Shown here: one piece after another, positions 18,301 through 28,139 of the stretch
Numbering within the stretch: the first letter of the stretch is position 1
Layout: each line of letters opens with the position of its first letter
Origin: Candidatus Stoquefichus sp.
GTDB lineage: Bacteria; Bacillota_I; Bacilli_A; Erysipelotrichales; Coprobacillaceae
Direction: 5' to 3'
DNA: 64,000 nucleotides
Assembly: GCA_021768625.1 (NCBI GenBank)
Contig: JAETUM010000005.1
Coordinates: forward strand, 1 to 64,000
Notes under the pieces: generated by a model
Database searches by the model: none
Told to the model about the DNA's origin: nothing
What the model saw: only the letters and a program-made list of their open reading frames with translations
Made by a program: the position numbers and the translations under genes

Positions 18301-21300
18301 TGATGCAGGTTATTTGACTTCTGAAACAGATGAAAAAGGACAAAAAACAACTTATACATATGATAGCAATCACAATTTAACAGTCCAAGAAAATCCAGAT
18401 GGAACAAGTGAAAAGTATACATATGATAGTCAAGGAAATGTGACATCAATCACAAATAGAGACGGTACAAAAGAAACATATCAATATGATAATAACAATA
18501 ATCTTATTTATAAAGATAATAGTGATAGTCAAGGTATTCATTATGTTTATAATGATAAGAATTTAGTTATTAAGGAAACAAATGCTTTAGGAGTTTCTAA
18601 AGATTATGAATACAAAGACAATCAAATTGTTAAAATAACACATAGCAATGGACTTGTAGAATCTTTTGTCTATGATTCAATGGGAAATGTTATCAAGGAA
18701 TCTGATAATAAAGGACGTTCTACAAGCTATGTTTATGATAACAATAATCAGATTATCCAAAAAACAGATAGTTATGGAAATAGTGAATATTTCAAATATG
18801 ATGGAAATGGCAATGTTATTGAATCTATTGATAAATTAGGTTCAAAGATTACAAATACATATGATAAGAATAATAATCTTATCAAGACATCACAAGGTGG
18901 TCTTTCAACATCTAAGACTTATGATTATAAAAATAGAATGATCAGTGAAACGGATGAAGAAGGAAATACAGTTCGTTATGTTTATGATGTCAAAGATCAA
19001 GTTATTCAAGAAATAGATAAATATGGAAATATAAAAACAAATGAATATGATGTTTCTGGAAATCTCATAAAAACAACTGATGAAAAAGGGAATACAATAA
19101 CATATACATATAAAAATGATCAAGTCATCAAAGAAACAGACTCTTTAGGTTTAACAACATCATATGAATACGATCAATATAATCGTGTTATTAAAGAAAT
19201 CAATCCTCATAATAAAGTCATAACAACACAATATGATAGTCATGGAAATATTATAAAGACAGTCAATGAAAGAGGATTAATAAATACCAAAACATATGAT
19301 CAATATGATAGATTAGTGAAAGAAGTTAATGAACAAGGAATAATAATTACTTATACATATGATAAGTATAATCAACTTATTAAGAAGCAAGAAGATAACA
19401 AAGTAACAACATATGAATATGATGTTTATGGAAATCAAGTTAAAGAAACAGATACTTATGGACATACTCAAACAAAACAATACGATAAGTTAAATAGATT
19501 AGTGAAAGAAACGGATGAATTATCTGGAACAACAATTCATAAGTATGATGCACAAGGAAATGAAATTGAAACAATTGATGCAAATGGACATTCACAAAAG
19601 AAAGTCTATAATACAGATAGTTCATTAATGAAAGAAATAGATGCATTAGGAAATGAAACAATTATTTCTTATGATTCATTAGGAAGAGTATCAAAGCAAA
19701 CAGATGCATATGGAAATATAACTTCTCATACATATGATAAGTATGGAAATGTTCTTTCAACAGCTATCAATGATAAAGTCATTGAAGAAAAAGCATATGA
19801 TCAATATGGAAGAGTTGTTCAAACAACACAATTAAACAATATTGTTTTCACAACATATGATACACATGATCGTATTCTTAAAGAAGAGAACAAGACAACA
19901 GGTCTTATTACAAATAATGAATATGATAAGTATTCTAATGTTATAAAAACATATGATAATGGTGAAAAAGAAGAAACATATATCTATGATGACTATAACC
20001 AACTTGTATCATCTACAGATGCATATGGAAGAACATCTACAAATGTATATGATAAGTATGGACAAGTCATAGAAAAAGTTAATGAAGCGAATGAAAAGAC
20101 ACTTACTCAATATGATAAGTATGGAAATATAATCAGTGAAACAGATCATTTAGGATTAAAAACACAATACCAATATGATTTACTTCAAAGAAAAACAAAA
20201 GAAATTGTTAATAATGAAAAAACATTAACATATACTTATGATGCAAAAGGACAGTTGTTAAAGACACATGATTCTTCAACGAACACAGTAACGTCAAATA
20301 CATATGATGCAGTAGGTAATGTCTTAACATCAACAGATGCATTGAATCATCAAACAACATATGTTTATGATGCTAAAAATAGAGAAATCAAGACAACTGA
20401 TGCACTAGGGAATAGTACTTCTAAAGTTTATGATATTTATGATCATGTCATTAAGGAAACAGATGCATTAGGAAATAGCAAACAAACAAAGTATGATGTT
20501 TTTGGTAATGTTATACGAGAAGTTGATGAAAGAGGATTTAAGACAGAATATAAGTACAATGACAATCTTCAAAATATTGAAATTATTGATAAGAAGGGAA
20601 ATTCTTCAACATTTACTTATAATAAACAAGGATATCTTTCAAAACAAACAAATCAAAGTGGATATTCAACATTATTTGAATATGATTTATATGGACAAAA
20701 AGTTAAGGAAACAGATCCTAATGGAAATATAAGTACTTTTGAATATGATAAGTTAGGGAATGTTGTTAAGGAAACAATTCCAAACAAAATAACAGTTCAT
20801 CAATATGATGAATTAGGAAGACTTATTTCTACTCAAGAAAATGATGTTTATAAGATTCAAAATACATATAATGATAAGAATCAAGTGATTGAATCAACCA
20901 ATGCAATGAATTATAAAACATTATATACTTATGATATATATGGTAATGTTTTAACAGAGGATTTTGCAGGATATAAGACAATGAATACTTATGATCTTCA
21001 TCAAAATCTTATTAAGAAAGTTGAAAATGATCTTAAAACAACAACATATACATATAATGCATTAAATCAAGAAATAGAAACAAAGATTAATGATGTTATT
21101 CAAACAAAGAATCAATATGATGCTGTTGGAAATATCATTTATAAGTATGAAGAAGGAGTACAAACAAAATATACTTATGATAAACTCAACAGACAAAAAG
21201 AGATCTATTTTAATGAACTGGATGATAGAAGTCAGTATGTATTGGTAGGTTCTTACCAATATGATGAAACTGGAAATATCATAGAAGTGAAAGATGCATA

Positions 21301-23884
21301 TAATCATGTTGTTAAACGTTCATATGATGCATTTAATCAGTTAATATCTGAAACAAATGCGAATGGATATACAACAAAGTATGCTTATGATAAAGTAGGA
21401 AATATTGCAAAGGTACAAGATCCAAAAGAAAGAGTTGTTGAATATCTTTATGATGGAAACAATAATCAAATTAAAAAGATTATTAATAAAAAAGAAGCTG
21501 TTTATGAATATGATGAAAATAATCATATGATATCTTCAAAAGATGAATATGGTTTAAAAGAAAAATATCAATATGATATTGATGGTAACTTGTTATCATA
21601 TACAAAGAATGATGGAACAACTATCAAATCAACATATGATGCTGAGGGTAACCAATTAACTGAAGGAGATAGACAATTTACTTATAATGCCTTTAATCAA
21701 GTCCTTACAGCTAAATACAAGGGAAAAACAACATCCTATGAATATGATAGCCTCAATCATTTAAAGAAGGTTACAGACACAAAGAATCAGGTTGTAGAAT
21801 ATACTTATGATGTTTATGGGAATAAAACATCAATGAAGTATAAAAACAATACGATCACCTATACTTATAATCAATTCAATAAGATTGACAAAGTATCACA
21901 AAACGGGAAACAATTTGCATCATATACATATGATGCAAGAGGAAATACTTTAACTTTCACAAGAGGAAATTATACAACAACATATGAGTATGATAACCTT
22001 TCAAGAAGAACAAAGTATACGCATCAAAAAGGAAATGATATATTATCAACATATGAATATAAGTTTGATCCAAACAATAATATCATTTCAGAAACAATTA
22101 ATGGGAAAACAAATACTTATACATACAATGAAAATGATGAACTCGCAACATCATCTAAATATATCAATAACAAAGCTATTCAAACAACATATCAATATGA
22201 TGTATTTGGAAACAAAATAGAAAAGACATCAGATGGAACATCTAAAGTCTATAAGTATAATGATAAAAATCAATTAACAAGTATCAATGATTCTTCAAAA
22301 GGATTAACCACAATCTATTATGATAAAAATGGAAATATGAGAGATATCTACTATGCTGGTGGATTTATAGAACATTATACATATGATGAATACAATCAAT
22401 TAACAGAGCTTAAAACAAATAAAATATCTATCTATACATATGAATATGATGCCCAAGGTGATAGAATATCACAAAAGGCAGAAACAAAAGATAGATTTGA
22501 ATATGGTTCAAAATATGAAGATACATGGTATGATGATCTTTCACAGATGGGTATTGAAGAAATCGAAGATATGCTTCAATCAATGGATAGTCATACAGCC
22601 TTTGATAATCTTAGACATGTTGTGAAGAATAGAGGAGCATGTAAAGGGAACTTTGGAAAAGATAATGTCAATGATATTGAATATGGAACTCCATCAAGAA
22701 TAGAAAACTTCACAAGTGATTATCTATTAGATAAGAGCGAAGAGTATACACAGATACTTGCTGATAATGATAAGATCAATATCTATGGTGAAGAAAGAAT
22801 AGCCACAAATCAATGGAGTACATATAACTATTATATGACAGGGCTCAATGAGAGTGTTTATACGACAACAGAAACAACATCATGGAGTGAAAAGCTTACA
22901 GATATTGAATATACAGATACAGGCTTAACAGACGACATAGACAAAGGCTATGCATATAATGGAGAAGCTAAGGATGTATCAGGACTTATCTATCTTAGAG
23001 CAAGGTACTACAATCCTCGTATAGGACAATTTGTACAGATAGATACATATACAGGAGAAGATGAAAACATTGCTTCACAGAATAGATACTGTTATACTAT
23101 AAATAACCCATATAAGTATGTGGATTCTAGTGGACATATGATATTAGAAGCTATTCTTGCATTTATAGCTAAGCATGGTGTAGAACTTGCAATATTATTT
23201 TTTGGAACAGTTTTAGTAGCAGAGGCAACTAAGAAAAAGGATATTAATTTTGAAATACCATTGCCAACAATAAGTATACCAAAACCTACTTTAAAAGATG
23301 TTACTAAAAATATAGTGAAAACTGTAGTAAGAAAAAATCCTATAGTTGCAGTTGCAGCAGTAACAGGTGCTGGAGTAGGAGTGTCTCTGGCAGGCAGCAC
23401 TTCTACAGCCTTAAAGAAAATTCCTCAGCCATGTCCTGATGGATTAGGATGGAATAAGATTCCTAAAGATATATTGCCATATATAGGGGGCATTATAGGT
23501 GGATATGCTTTTGTAAATGAATTTTTAAGTAAATTGCATCGAATAAGAAGATATAAAACTGATCAGGAACATCATATTGTGCCACACAGTGCTTGGGATG
23601 AATGTGGAAGTGTTAAGCATGATTTCTATCTAAATATTCCTAGAGAAGTTTTGGATAGAAATCTTGTCGGTAAAGTTCAGGATAGTAATAATAAGGTTAT
23701 GATTTCTAATATGGTGCATAGATATATTCATACTAAATTATATTATCAATCTTTATATTATAATTTAGATAAAAAGTTGCTAGGTGAAAGGTTTGCGTAT
23801 CAAGCAAAAGTGATTTTAATATTAGGTAAGTATCGTATGATTTTAAAAGGATTATCTGACACAGTAAAGAAATTACTTTTATAA
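15362..23884 (+). CDS. Secreted Rhs/WapA-like polymorphic toxin with HNH (AHH-like) C-terminal tip
   Basis: About 2,840 aa from ATG 15362, which follows GGGAGGTG. Order: signal peptide (residues ~1-31), long N-terminal region, DNRLRE-type domain (~318-481), LysM-like module (~618-668), DUF6531-type start of the Rhs shell (~700-790), dozens of YD repeats (~835-2360), and the Rhs core (AYNGEAKDVSGLIYLRARYY, then NPYKYVDSSGH, ending near 2590). The variable tip of ~250 aa has hydrophobic segments and then EHHIVPHSAW (from residue 2736), an Asn-containing stretch and HRYIHTKLYY, resembling the AHH/HNH-EndoVII nuclease superfamily. It resembles B. subtilis WapA in being Sec-exported. Nuclease activity is inferred. 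Confidence 0.92.
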   Translation: MNRMMKSIKKVLLIIVTVTIFISSFQIFGDVYAVENNKIDDENTHGEYNKDIQEEASHQTQINKTDPDVIIKEPTIVEDTSRFDDEDELINERTENSKTYQLDSGKYVTEYYFQPVHKKEGEKYVEIDNTLEKQSSFFRSAQSSYSNKDGLYDFQVNNGYIEISDSNDQILTMIPEGNLKNFAVKENVILYSSILDNVDLEYRVESNYITQNIYINGQVNIDRYSFQLNGDHFIAEVNEEGNLVLKKDTEVIYTFLKPYLKDKEGVRNEETSYEVKKNDGGYEVTIVFNEKWLNKSQLVYPVALASQVEVNNADVTELTSSYIRSGRPEITSQYSDLFVGYDDNYYGGQGSDIKIARAFIYFKMPDIGKNQRIESASLKLYKEQDLADNELNEIDVYSTNSYVDPSTVNWNNQPKDKTKISTKAFTKPKGWKTFDITKHVESLMKGEKRTLVLQVTDESSKYHCNVFNTESSAYLPKVEIYHSDDYDIDPSLDLEKFDNTLRVYAKDGQYFEALSMEGIAKPYSSVHFDLYAKTGEKDYSLIKSLNAEDKASPYFIDPIHISHPIKDVQQYKKEEVNYTTKYLKFGDIPKYDTFYEYRMKVEYNGKKSTKTLITDGFILYKVKLGDNLKTIASHYGLKTNQIMKDNNMKSSKIKEDDVLFLRFAKDNPKIPKDVYKPPVRISTYQAKYVYRGPSCYGSCSAGDPVNTSIGNFYHESKDFTMTDFDDLFLSRVYNSYGEDNSSIFGMNFSSNFEQYITYTKEDNMLFFRGDGKILEISKKDGKYQPKLSDKIKVKVNDKTTEIYDKTDDMTYIFNEYGMLYQIRTHNGFISQIYYDDYGMIDYIQIGKKKVNFEYNSYHLVKSITLPNDTKIQYVYNADRQLTEFIDANGNKEKYAYDENGKIKSITDKKGAVLANNTYDQNGVVLSQKDANGNLVEFSYNTGSTKVTYNGKESETYALNSEYKVSRISYSDGTSKSYTYDDAGYLTSETDEKGQKTTYTYDSNHNLTVQENPDGTSEKYTYDSQGNVTSITNRDGTKETYQYDNNNNLIYKDNSDSQGIHYVYNDKNLVIKETNALGVSKDYEYKDNQIVKITHSNGLVESFVYDSMGNVIKESDNKGRSTSYVYDNNNQIIQKTDSYGNSEYFKYDGNGNVIESIDKLGSKITNTYDKNNNLIKTSQGGLSTSKTYDYKNRMISETDEEGNTVRYVYDVKDQVIQEIDKYGNIKTNEYDVSGNLIKTTDEKGNTITYTYKNDQVIKETDSLGLTTSYEYDQYNRVIKEINPHNKVITTQYDSHGNIIKTVNERGLINTKTYDQYDRLVKEVNEQGIIITYTYDKYNQLIKKQEDNKVTTYEYDVYGNQVKETDTYGHTQTKQYDKLNRLVKETDELSGTTIHKYDAQGNEIETIDANGHSQKKVYNTDSSLMKEIDALGNETIISYDSLGRVSKQTDAYGNITSHTYDKYGNVLSTAINDKVIEEKAYDQYGRVVQTTQLNNIVFTTYDTHDRILKEENKTTGLITNNEYDKYSNVIKTYDNGEKEETYIYDDYNQLVSSTDAYGRTSTNVYDKYGQVIEKVNEANEKTLTQYDKYGNIISETDHLGLKTQYQYDLLQRKTKEIVNNEKTLTYTYDAKGQLLKTHDSSTNTVTSNTYDAVGNVLTSTDALNHQTTYVYDAKNREIKTTDALGNSTSKVYDIYDHVIKETDALGNSKQTKYDVFGNVIREVDERGFKTEYKYNDNLQNIEIIDKKGNSSTFTYNKQGYLSKQTNQSGYSTLFEYDLYGQKVKETDPNGNISTFEYDKLGNVVKETIPNKITVHQYDELGRLISTQENDVYKIQNTYNDKNQVIESTNAMNYKTLYTYDIYGNVLTEDFAGYKTMNTYDLHQNLIKKVENDLKTTTYTYNALNQEIETKINDVIQTKNQYDAVGNIIYKYEEGVQTKYTYDKLNRQKEIYFNELDDRSQYVLVGSYQYDETGNIIEVKDAYNHVVKRSYDAFNQLISETNANGYTTKYAYDKVGNIAKVQDPKERVVEYLYDGNNNQIKKIINKKEAVYEYDENNHMISSKDEYGLKEKYQYDIDGNLLSYTKNDGTTIKSTYDAEGNQLTEGDRQFTYNAFNQVLTAKYKGKTTSYEYDSLNHLKKVTDTKNQVVEYTYDVYGNKTSMKYKNNTITYTYNQFNKIDKVSQNGKQFASYTYDARGNTLTFTRGNYTTTYEYDNLSRRTKYTHQKGNDILSTYEYKFDPNNNIISETINGKTNTYTYNENDELATSSKYINNKAIQTTYQYDVFGNKIEKTSDGTSKVYKYNDKNQLTSINDSSKGLTTIYYDKNGNMRDIYYAGGFIEHYTYDEYNQLTELKTNKISIYTYEYDAQGDRISQKAETKDRFEYGSKYEDTWYDDLSQMGIEEIEDMLQSMDSHTAFDNLRHVVKNRGACKGNFGKDNVNDIEYGTPSRIENFTSDYLLDKSEEYTQILADNDKINIYGEERIATNQWSTYNYYMTGLNESVYTTTETTSWSEKLTDIEYTDTGLTDDIDKGYAYNGEAKDVSGLIYLRARYYNPRIGQFVQIDTYTGEDENIASQNRYCYTINNPYKYVDSSGHMILEAILAFIAKHGVELAILFFGTVLVAEATKKKDINFEIPLPTISIPKPTLKDVTKNIVKTVVRKNPIVAVAAVTGAGVGVSLAGSTSTALKKIPQPCPDGLGWNKIPKDILPYIGGIIGGYAFVNEFLSKLHRIRRYKTDQEHHIVPHSAWDECGSVKHDFYLNIPREVLDRNLVGKVQDSNNKVMISNMVHRYIHTKLYYQSLYYNLDKKLLGERFAYQAKVILILGKYRMILKGLSDTVKKLLL
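17870..22470 (+). repeat. YD-repeat array encoded in rhs
   Basis: Dozens of degenerate units of about 20-21 codons of the form YDxxGNxxxxxDxxGxxxxYxY. The DNA looks repetitive (TATGAT, GGAAAT, ACAGAT), but the units differ in sequence and stay in frame, so this is protein structure (the Rhs beta-cocoon) rather than a satellite. Confidence 0.9.
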
Positions 23885-23889
23885 AAGAT

Positions 23890-23912
23890 AAAGGGTAACA
23901 TGATTACCCTTT
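23890..23912 (+). terminator. Hairpin between the rhs tip and the next gene
   Basis: AAAGGGTAA (23890-23898) pairs with TTACCCTTT (23904-23912), followed by ATTC. It may attenuate or end the long rhs transcript; the T tract is short. Confidence 0.5.
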
Positions 23913-23928
23913 ATTCAAAGGAGAAAAT

Positions 23929-25488
23929 ATGGAAAATTATAAGTTAGTAAATGCTAATATTTATTGTTGTTCTAATAAATACTATGTGATAAAAAAGAAT
24001 TATAAATTATATGTATATGATTATGAACATTATCTAGTGTTTGAATCAAAGCCTATCAAAAATATTATTTATGGAAACTTTGTGAGTGATGATCTTGTCT
24101 ATTTTGGCATGACAGTTAAACGTCTTATTTACAGATTGGATATTAAAGAAAAAAAGCTTGAAAGAATAAAATATACAAATTTTTCATATCCAGATGCTCG
24201 CAGAATATTTGGTATTGATGATAAAATCTATATTTTTTATAATGGTTCTGAGAGTGCAGACAGTCCTTATGTATCTGCGTTGGCAGTTCTAAATAAAGAA
24301 ACATCACAAATAGAGGATAACTTAATCCTTCCAGATAATATGATATCTTGGCAAAATTTATTCACTATTGATAAAAAGATATATCTAACCTCTATTTATG
24401 GAAAGTTTGATGACATATACTATAATTATTATTTATACGAAAAAAGTGATAAACTAAAAATTATTTCTGAAATGTCCACACTTGATTATGAAACAGAGAT
24501 TGTTGTTTCTGATAATGAAAAGTATTTGATTATTGCTAGTGTATATTCAATGACACATTTTGGAGAAATTCTTATTTATGATTTATCAAAAAATTGTATT
24601 ATAGATACAATTATGTATGAACATGTAGCAGAGTATAGAACAATTTATCATTCATTTCATTACAATAACAAGGATTATGTTATTTTTCAGGCTAATCCAA
24701 TATATTGTACATGGAAAGATGATTTATGGCATACGTATCTATATTCAATACAAGATAAAAAGATTGTCGCAAAGTATTCATCAACATTTTTAATAAGATA
24801 TATTCAAAAGGCAAAAACAATGATAGTAGAAACTGCAAATTATTATAAAAGATCTGAATTTTATACAGTGGATGATCAAAAGGAAAATCTATTTGAAGTA
24901 TTAGAGAAAGTTCATAAAAATGTAAAAGTAAAGTCAAAAAAGATCAAAAATGATGCTTACTTTAAAGAATGTCCATTTCAAACTAATAAGCTATATAATG
25001 AATATAGTGAAAAAGAGGCAGAAGAGTTTTTTCAATCATTTATAGAAACTATAGATGAAAGAATAGATTGTTTGTTTAAGGTAATGAATCGTTTAATGAA
25101 TATCTCATTAGAATATGATTACGAAACCTTTGAAAGAGTTATTGATTGGTATTTTAGCGTGTTTAATATGAAGTTCTATATTCCAGAAAATCTAAATCAG
25201 ACCATAAAATTAACGATAACAGACAGTTTGTTATATGATTATCAATTTACAGATCTAACATATACAACAATGGCGTATGTAGGAACGTATATAGGAAAAA
25301 TGATACAGTATCACGATCCAAAATCAATGTGGAAACTAGATATAGATAAAAACAGTCAAAATTATCATCAGCTATACATAGAAAGAACAAACAGACAAAA
25401 GATTTATCCTTTAGTATATATGGAAACAATATCCAGATGTTTGCTTGATAGAAAGTCTTTTAATTTAAAGGAGATATTTCAATTTTAA
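23929..25488 (+). CDS. Putative immunity protein with beta-propeller-like N-terminus
   Basis: A 519-aa cytosolic protein, 44 bases after rhs, with AAAGGAG. Residues ~1-310 look like a WD/propeller-type repeat protein with short beta-rich units (IYDLSKN, YLYSIQDKK). Residues ~345-519 form a separate helical domain beginning CPFQTNKLYNEYSEKEAEEF and continuing ISLEYDYETFERVIDWYF. That second domain recurs in the 231-aa protein at 32.1 kb and in a broken piece at 29.8 kb. Position directly after the toxin tip suggests immunity to the HNH tip. This is inferred from order only; no known immunity family was recognised. Confidence 0.75.
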   Translation: MENYKLVNANIYCCSNKYYVIKKNYKLYVYDYEHYLVFESKPIKNIIYGNFVSDDLVYFGMTVKRLIYRLDIKEKKLERIKYTNFSYPDARRIFGIDDKIYIFYNGSESADSPYVSALAVLNKETSQIEDNLILPDNMISWQNLFTIDKKIYLTSIYGKFDDIYYNYYLYEKSDKLKIISEMSTLDYETEIVVSDNEKYLIIASVYSMTHFGEILIYDLSKNCIIDTIMYEHVAEYRTIYHSFHYNNKDYVIFQANPIYCTWKDDLWHTYLYSIQDKKIVAKYSSTFLIRYIQKAKTMIVETANYYKRSEFYTVDDQKENLFEVLEKVHKNVKVKSKKIKNDAYFKECPFQTNKLYNEYSEKEAEEFFQSFIETIDERIDCLFKVMNRLMNISLEYDYETFERVIDWYFSVFNMKFYIPENLNQTIKLTITDSLLYDYQFTDLTYTTMAYVGTYIGKMIQYHDPKSMWKLDIDKNSQNYHQLYIERTNRQKIYPLVYMETISRCLLDRKSFNLKEIFQF

Positions 25489-25554
25489 TAAAAGAAAAAT
25501 AAATATATTACGAAACTAAATTATTTAATGCCAAAGAAAAATAAAGTGTCATGT

Positions 25555-25905
25555 CATATGATAATCTTTATATATACATGAGATATAGACAATGTTTTTG
25601 CTATATGGGTACAAGAAAAAAAGCAGAATCTTATCTAATAAGGGCATATCAAATGGCAGGGATGAAGTGTTTGAACCTGAAGATGATTTATTTAAAGAAA
25701 TGGCAATGAAAGAAGAACAAGAAGACAAACAGGAAGAGGAGTAGGATGTAGAATTTGATGATATGTTTAGATTACCTTTAGAATATACCTTCTTAGAAAA
25801 AATATATGGAATTACAATTTTATGGAATCTTATTAACTGAGAAAAGTATATACTAATTATAGTGATCTTTTTGAACAAATTCTTAAAGAACTTTATGAAA
25901 ATGGA
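25555..25905 (+). pseudogene. Decayed coding remnants
   Basis: This stretch has no intact gene, but short pieces look coding. One reads DEVFEPEDDLFKEMAMKEEQ and ends at a TAG near 25743. It is followed in the same frame by DVEFDDMFRLPLEYTFLEKI to a TGA, and then by a piece reading YSDLFEQILKELYENG. They may be parts of one dead gene. Identity unknown. Confidence 0.35.
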
Positions 25906-26883
25906 TAAAAGAAACAAACAGTTAATAACAGATATAAATACAGTATCATATGAAGAATACATGTCACCATCAGAAAACTATTTTCTAACAATTGCTAATA
26001 TGAATATGAAGATTTATAATGTTTTGAATAAAGAATTGAAAGTTGTTAAAGAGAAATATGTCAGTCAAGTATGTATTACGAAGGATGATAAGCACTTGAT
26101 TTATAGTAAAACGAATTCTGCAATGCTATATATATATACGATATAAAAAATAATTGTGTAAAAAATAAAAAAATTTTAAAACGAGGTGCAGAAATCAAAT
26201 TTATTATTCAAGCAGATAAATATCATATTTTAATAGGACTAGTTAATTATAAGAAAAATATAATATATGATGATTTATATAGATTTGAATATAGTGTTTA
26301 TCTATATGATTTGAGAGATAATTCTATTTTGGAGTTTGTTCTAGATGATAATTTAGAACTTGATGATTTTCCAATTATATTTAATGATATTGTTTATATA
26401 CCATGTGCAAAATTAAATTATGAAAGAAAATGGATGATGTTTAGCAATAATGAATTAAAATCTTTAAATCAATCAATAGAAATTTTAGATACTTGTAATC
26501 ATATAGAAATATCTAAGCATGAGAAATATATGGCATGTAGGTATGATGATCATATTGATTTATATGATATAAATGAAATGAAGATTGTACAAGTTATAAG
26601 GAAAACAAAAATTAAAGACGATTTTGAAGACGAAGCACTGAGAAAAGCATGTAGAGGACATTTTGGAATAAATAGAGAGAATCAAGAGGTTTATTATTCG
26701 ATATGTGAAAATAAAATAGATATATATAATTTTGAAACTAATCAATGGAGTTCTATTATTGTAGATTGTAATACTTATATAATGGATTGTTTAATTTCAT
26801 TTAATAATAATCAGATATTTTTTAGAATACCAGATATAGTACATTGCTATTGTCATATATGTGATTTAAATAATTATATATGA
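25895..26883 (+). pseudogene. Beta-propeller-like immunity homologue broken by a frameshift in a TA repeat
   Basis: One frame runs from ATG 25895 (or 25901) to a TAA at 26144-26146. The protein sense continues in another frame (YIYDIKNNCV...) to the stop at 26881-26883. The switch falls in the CTATATATATATACG tract near 26126-26139, where a two-base slip would join LIYSKTNSAMLYIY to DIKNNCV. Joined, it is about 330 aa with propeller-like units (IYNVLNKELKVV, VYLYDLRDN, IDLYDINEMKIV), like the first part of the preceding 519-aa protein. It is either a pseudogene or, if the TA tract varies, an on/off gene. Confidence 0.6.
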
Positions 26884-27134
26884 TTATTCTTGTAGGAAAT
26901 AAATTAAATTTTTAATTGAGAGAGACTTTTATAGTATGTTTGCATTATGATGAAAATAATTGTCTTAATTAATGAAATATAACTTAATTGATGGTATACA
27001 TGTAAGAATCAAGTGATATACGCAAAATCTGTAAATTACTTTATTATTCATATGAAGAGTCAACTATTGAAATTGACTCTTGCATTATTATTAGATAAAT
27101 GTTATCTCTTACAAAGAAGGAGAGTAGTTAAATT
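26884..27134. other. Intergenic stretch with one hairpin
   Basis: No coding frame is seen. A 9-bp perfect inverted repeat (AAGAGTCAA at 27055-27063, TTGACTCTT at 27073-27081) could be a terminator or attenuator before the next pair of genes. AAGAAGGAG precedes the ATG at 27135. Confidence 0.5.
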
Positions 27135-27590
27135 ATGGATTTAGAGAAAATAGAGTTTAAGCAGTTATTTAATATTTTAAAAAATAATCCAGAAACTTTT
27201 TTATTAAGGAATGATATTGTTTTACTTCATCAATTTTTAATAGGTGCTTTAAAAATAAATACAAATCAAAAAGACAAGCAGCTATTTAGTTTGTTTAGTT
27301 GGAATAATTTTCATTTTTATGAACAAGCATATTTAAAAGAAATAGGGCTATTAAACCAAATAAAGTATTCTGCAGCTTGGAGCGAAGAACTAAAGAGTGT
27401 ATGTAATTCGGAAGAAGAGTCAATTGATTTATTTTTTCATATTTTAGACCAATTCGTAAAAGATTTTTATGAAGGGTTGGTTCCTGATGAAGCATTTTTA
27501 GTCCCCATAAGTGAAAGAAGTGAAAAAAATATAGGAAGATATCTTTGGCCAGAAGATATGGAAAATGGAAAAGAGGGGTTACATAAATAA
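27135..27590 (+). CDS. Putative immunity protein, family A, copy 1
   Basis: A 151-aa soluble protein. It begins with a segment NPETFLLRNDIVLLHQFLIG, has a central WNNFHFYEQAY region and an acidic CNSEEESIDLFFHILDQFV helix. The same plan is found in the genes at 27590, 38082 and 38501, so all four form one family. The TAA overlaps the next ATG by one base, so two members are made as a coupled pair. No named family is recognised. Immunity is inferred from location in the toxin island. Confidence 0.7.
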   Translation: MDLEKIEFKQLFNILKNNPETFLLRNDIVLLHQFLIGALKINTNQKDKQLFSLFSWNNFHFYEQAYLKEIGLLNQIKYSAAWSEELKSVCNSEEESIDLFFHILDQFVKDFYEGLVPDEAFLVPISERSEKNIGRYLWPEDMENGKEGLHK

Positions 27591-27928
27591 TGAATATTGA
27601 AAACTTAGTATATATGATCAAAAAGAGACCTGGAATGTTTTTAATAAGAATTGATATTAAATGTTTATATCAGTTTTTATATGTTTATTTTTTTGTAAAA
27701 TATGATAATTATGTAGATAATTTAATGAACAAATTTTTTTGGAATAATTTTCATGATTTTTCTGTGAATTATATTAGTCAAAAAAGAATGAATTATAGTA
27801 AATCAAGTGATAATTGGTGTTATGAAATAAGAAACGTGTGTAACAATGAAGAAGAGGAATTAGAGTTGTTTTTTGCTATTTTTAAAGAATTTATGGATTG
27901 TTTTTATAAAGTTAAACTTAATAAATAA
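27590..27928 (+). CDS. Putative immunity protein, family A, copy 2
   Basis: A 112-aa paralogue of the preceding gene, coupled to it by a one-base overlap. It shares KRPGMFLIRIDIKCLYQFL, FFWNNFHDFSVNY and CNNEEEELELFFAIFKEFMD. The segment 27736-27899 is almost identical in DNA to 38635-38798 (two differences in 164 bases), although the two genes differ clearly at both ends. That mosaic pattern points to gene conversion or recombination between the two ends of the island. Function is inferred from context. Confidence 0.7.
   Translation: MNIENLVYMIKKRPGMFLIRIDIKCLYQFLYVYFFVKYDNYVDNLMNKFFWNNFHDFSVNYISQKRMNYSKSSDNWCYEIRNVCNNEEEELELFFAIFKEFMDCFYKVKLNK
27736..27899 (+). repeat. 164-bp near-identical block shared with 38635-38798
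   Basis: By eye, 162 of 164 bases match the block in the gene at 38501-38833; similarity drops sharply on both sides. The copies are 10.9 kb apart in the same orientation and lie inside two family A genes. Confidence 0.85.
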
Positions 27929-28139
27929 AGTAAGATGTATGTGATGTAAAAAGGATAATAGCAATATGTTTATTAAAAATGAAAGAATTTTCAGATAAAA
28001 TAAATGAAAGATATTATCTTATTATGAAATTGTAACTATACATTGTGAAGAAAAAGTAATAGGATCAATTAATATTTTAAATTATGGAAAATATAAAAAG
28101 TTATTTTAACCTTAAAGTAATGTGAAAAAGGGATATAAA

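Noticed and set aside
18189-21526. Several open frames on the minus strand opposite rhs
   Set aside because: They mirror the biased codon use of the YD repeats and have no RBS or family signal.
17870-22470. Highly repetitive DNA that could be taken for a satellite or CRISPR-like array
   Set aside because: The units are degenerate, stay in one reading frame and encode YD repeats; there are no constant-length repeats with unique spacers.
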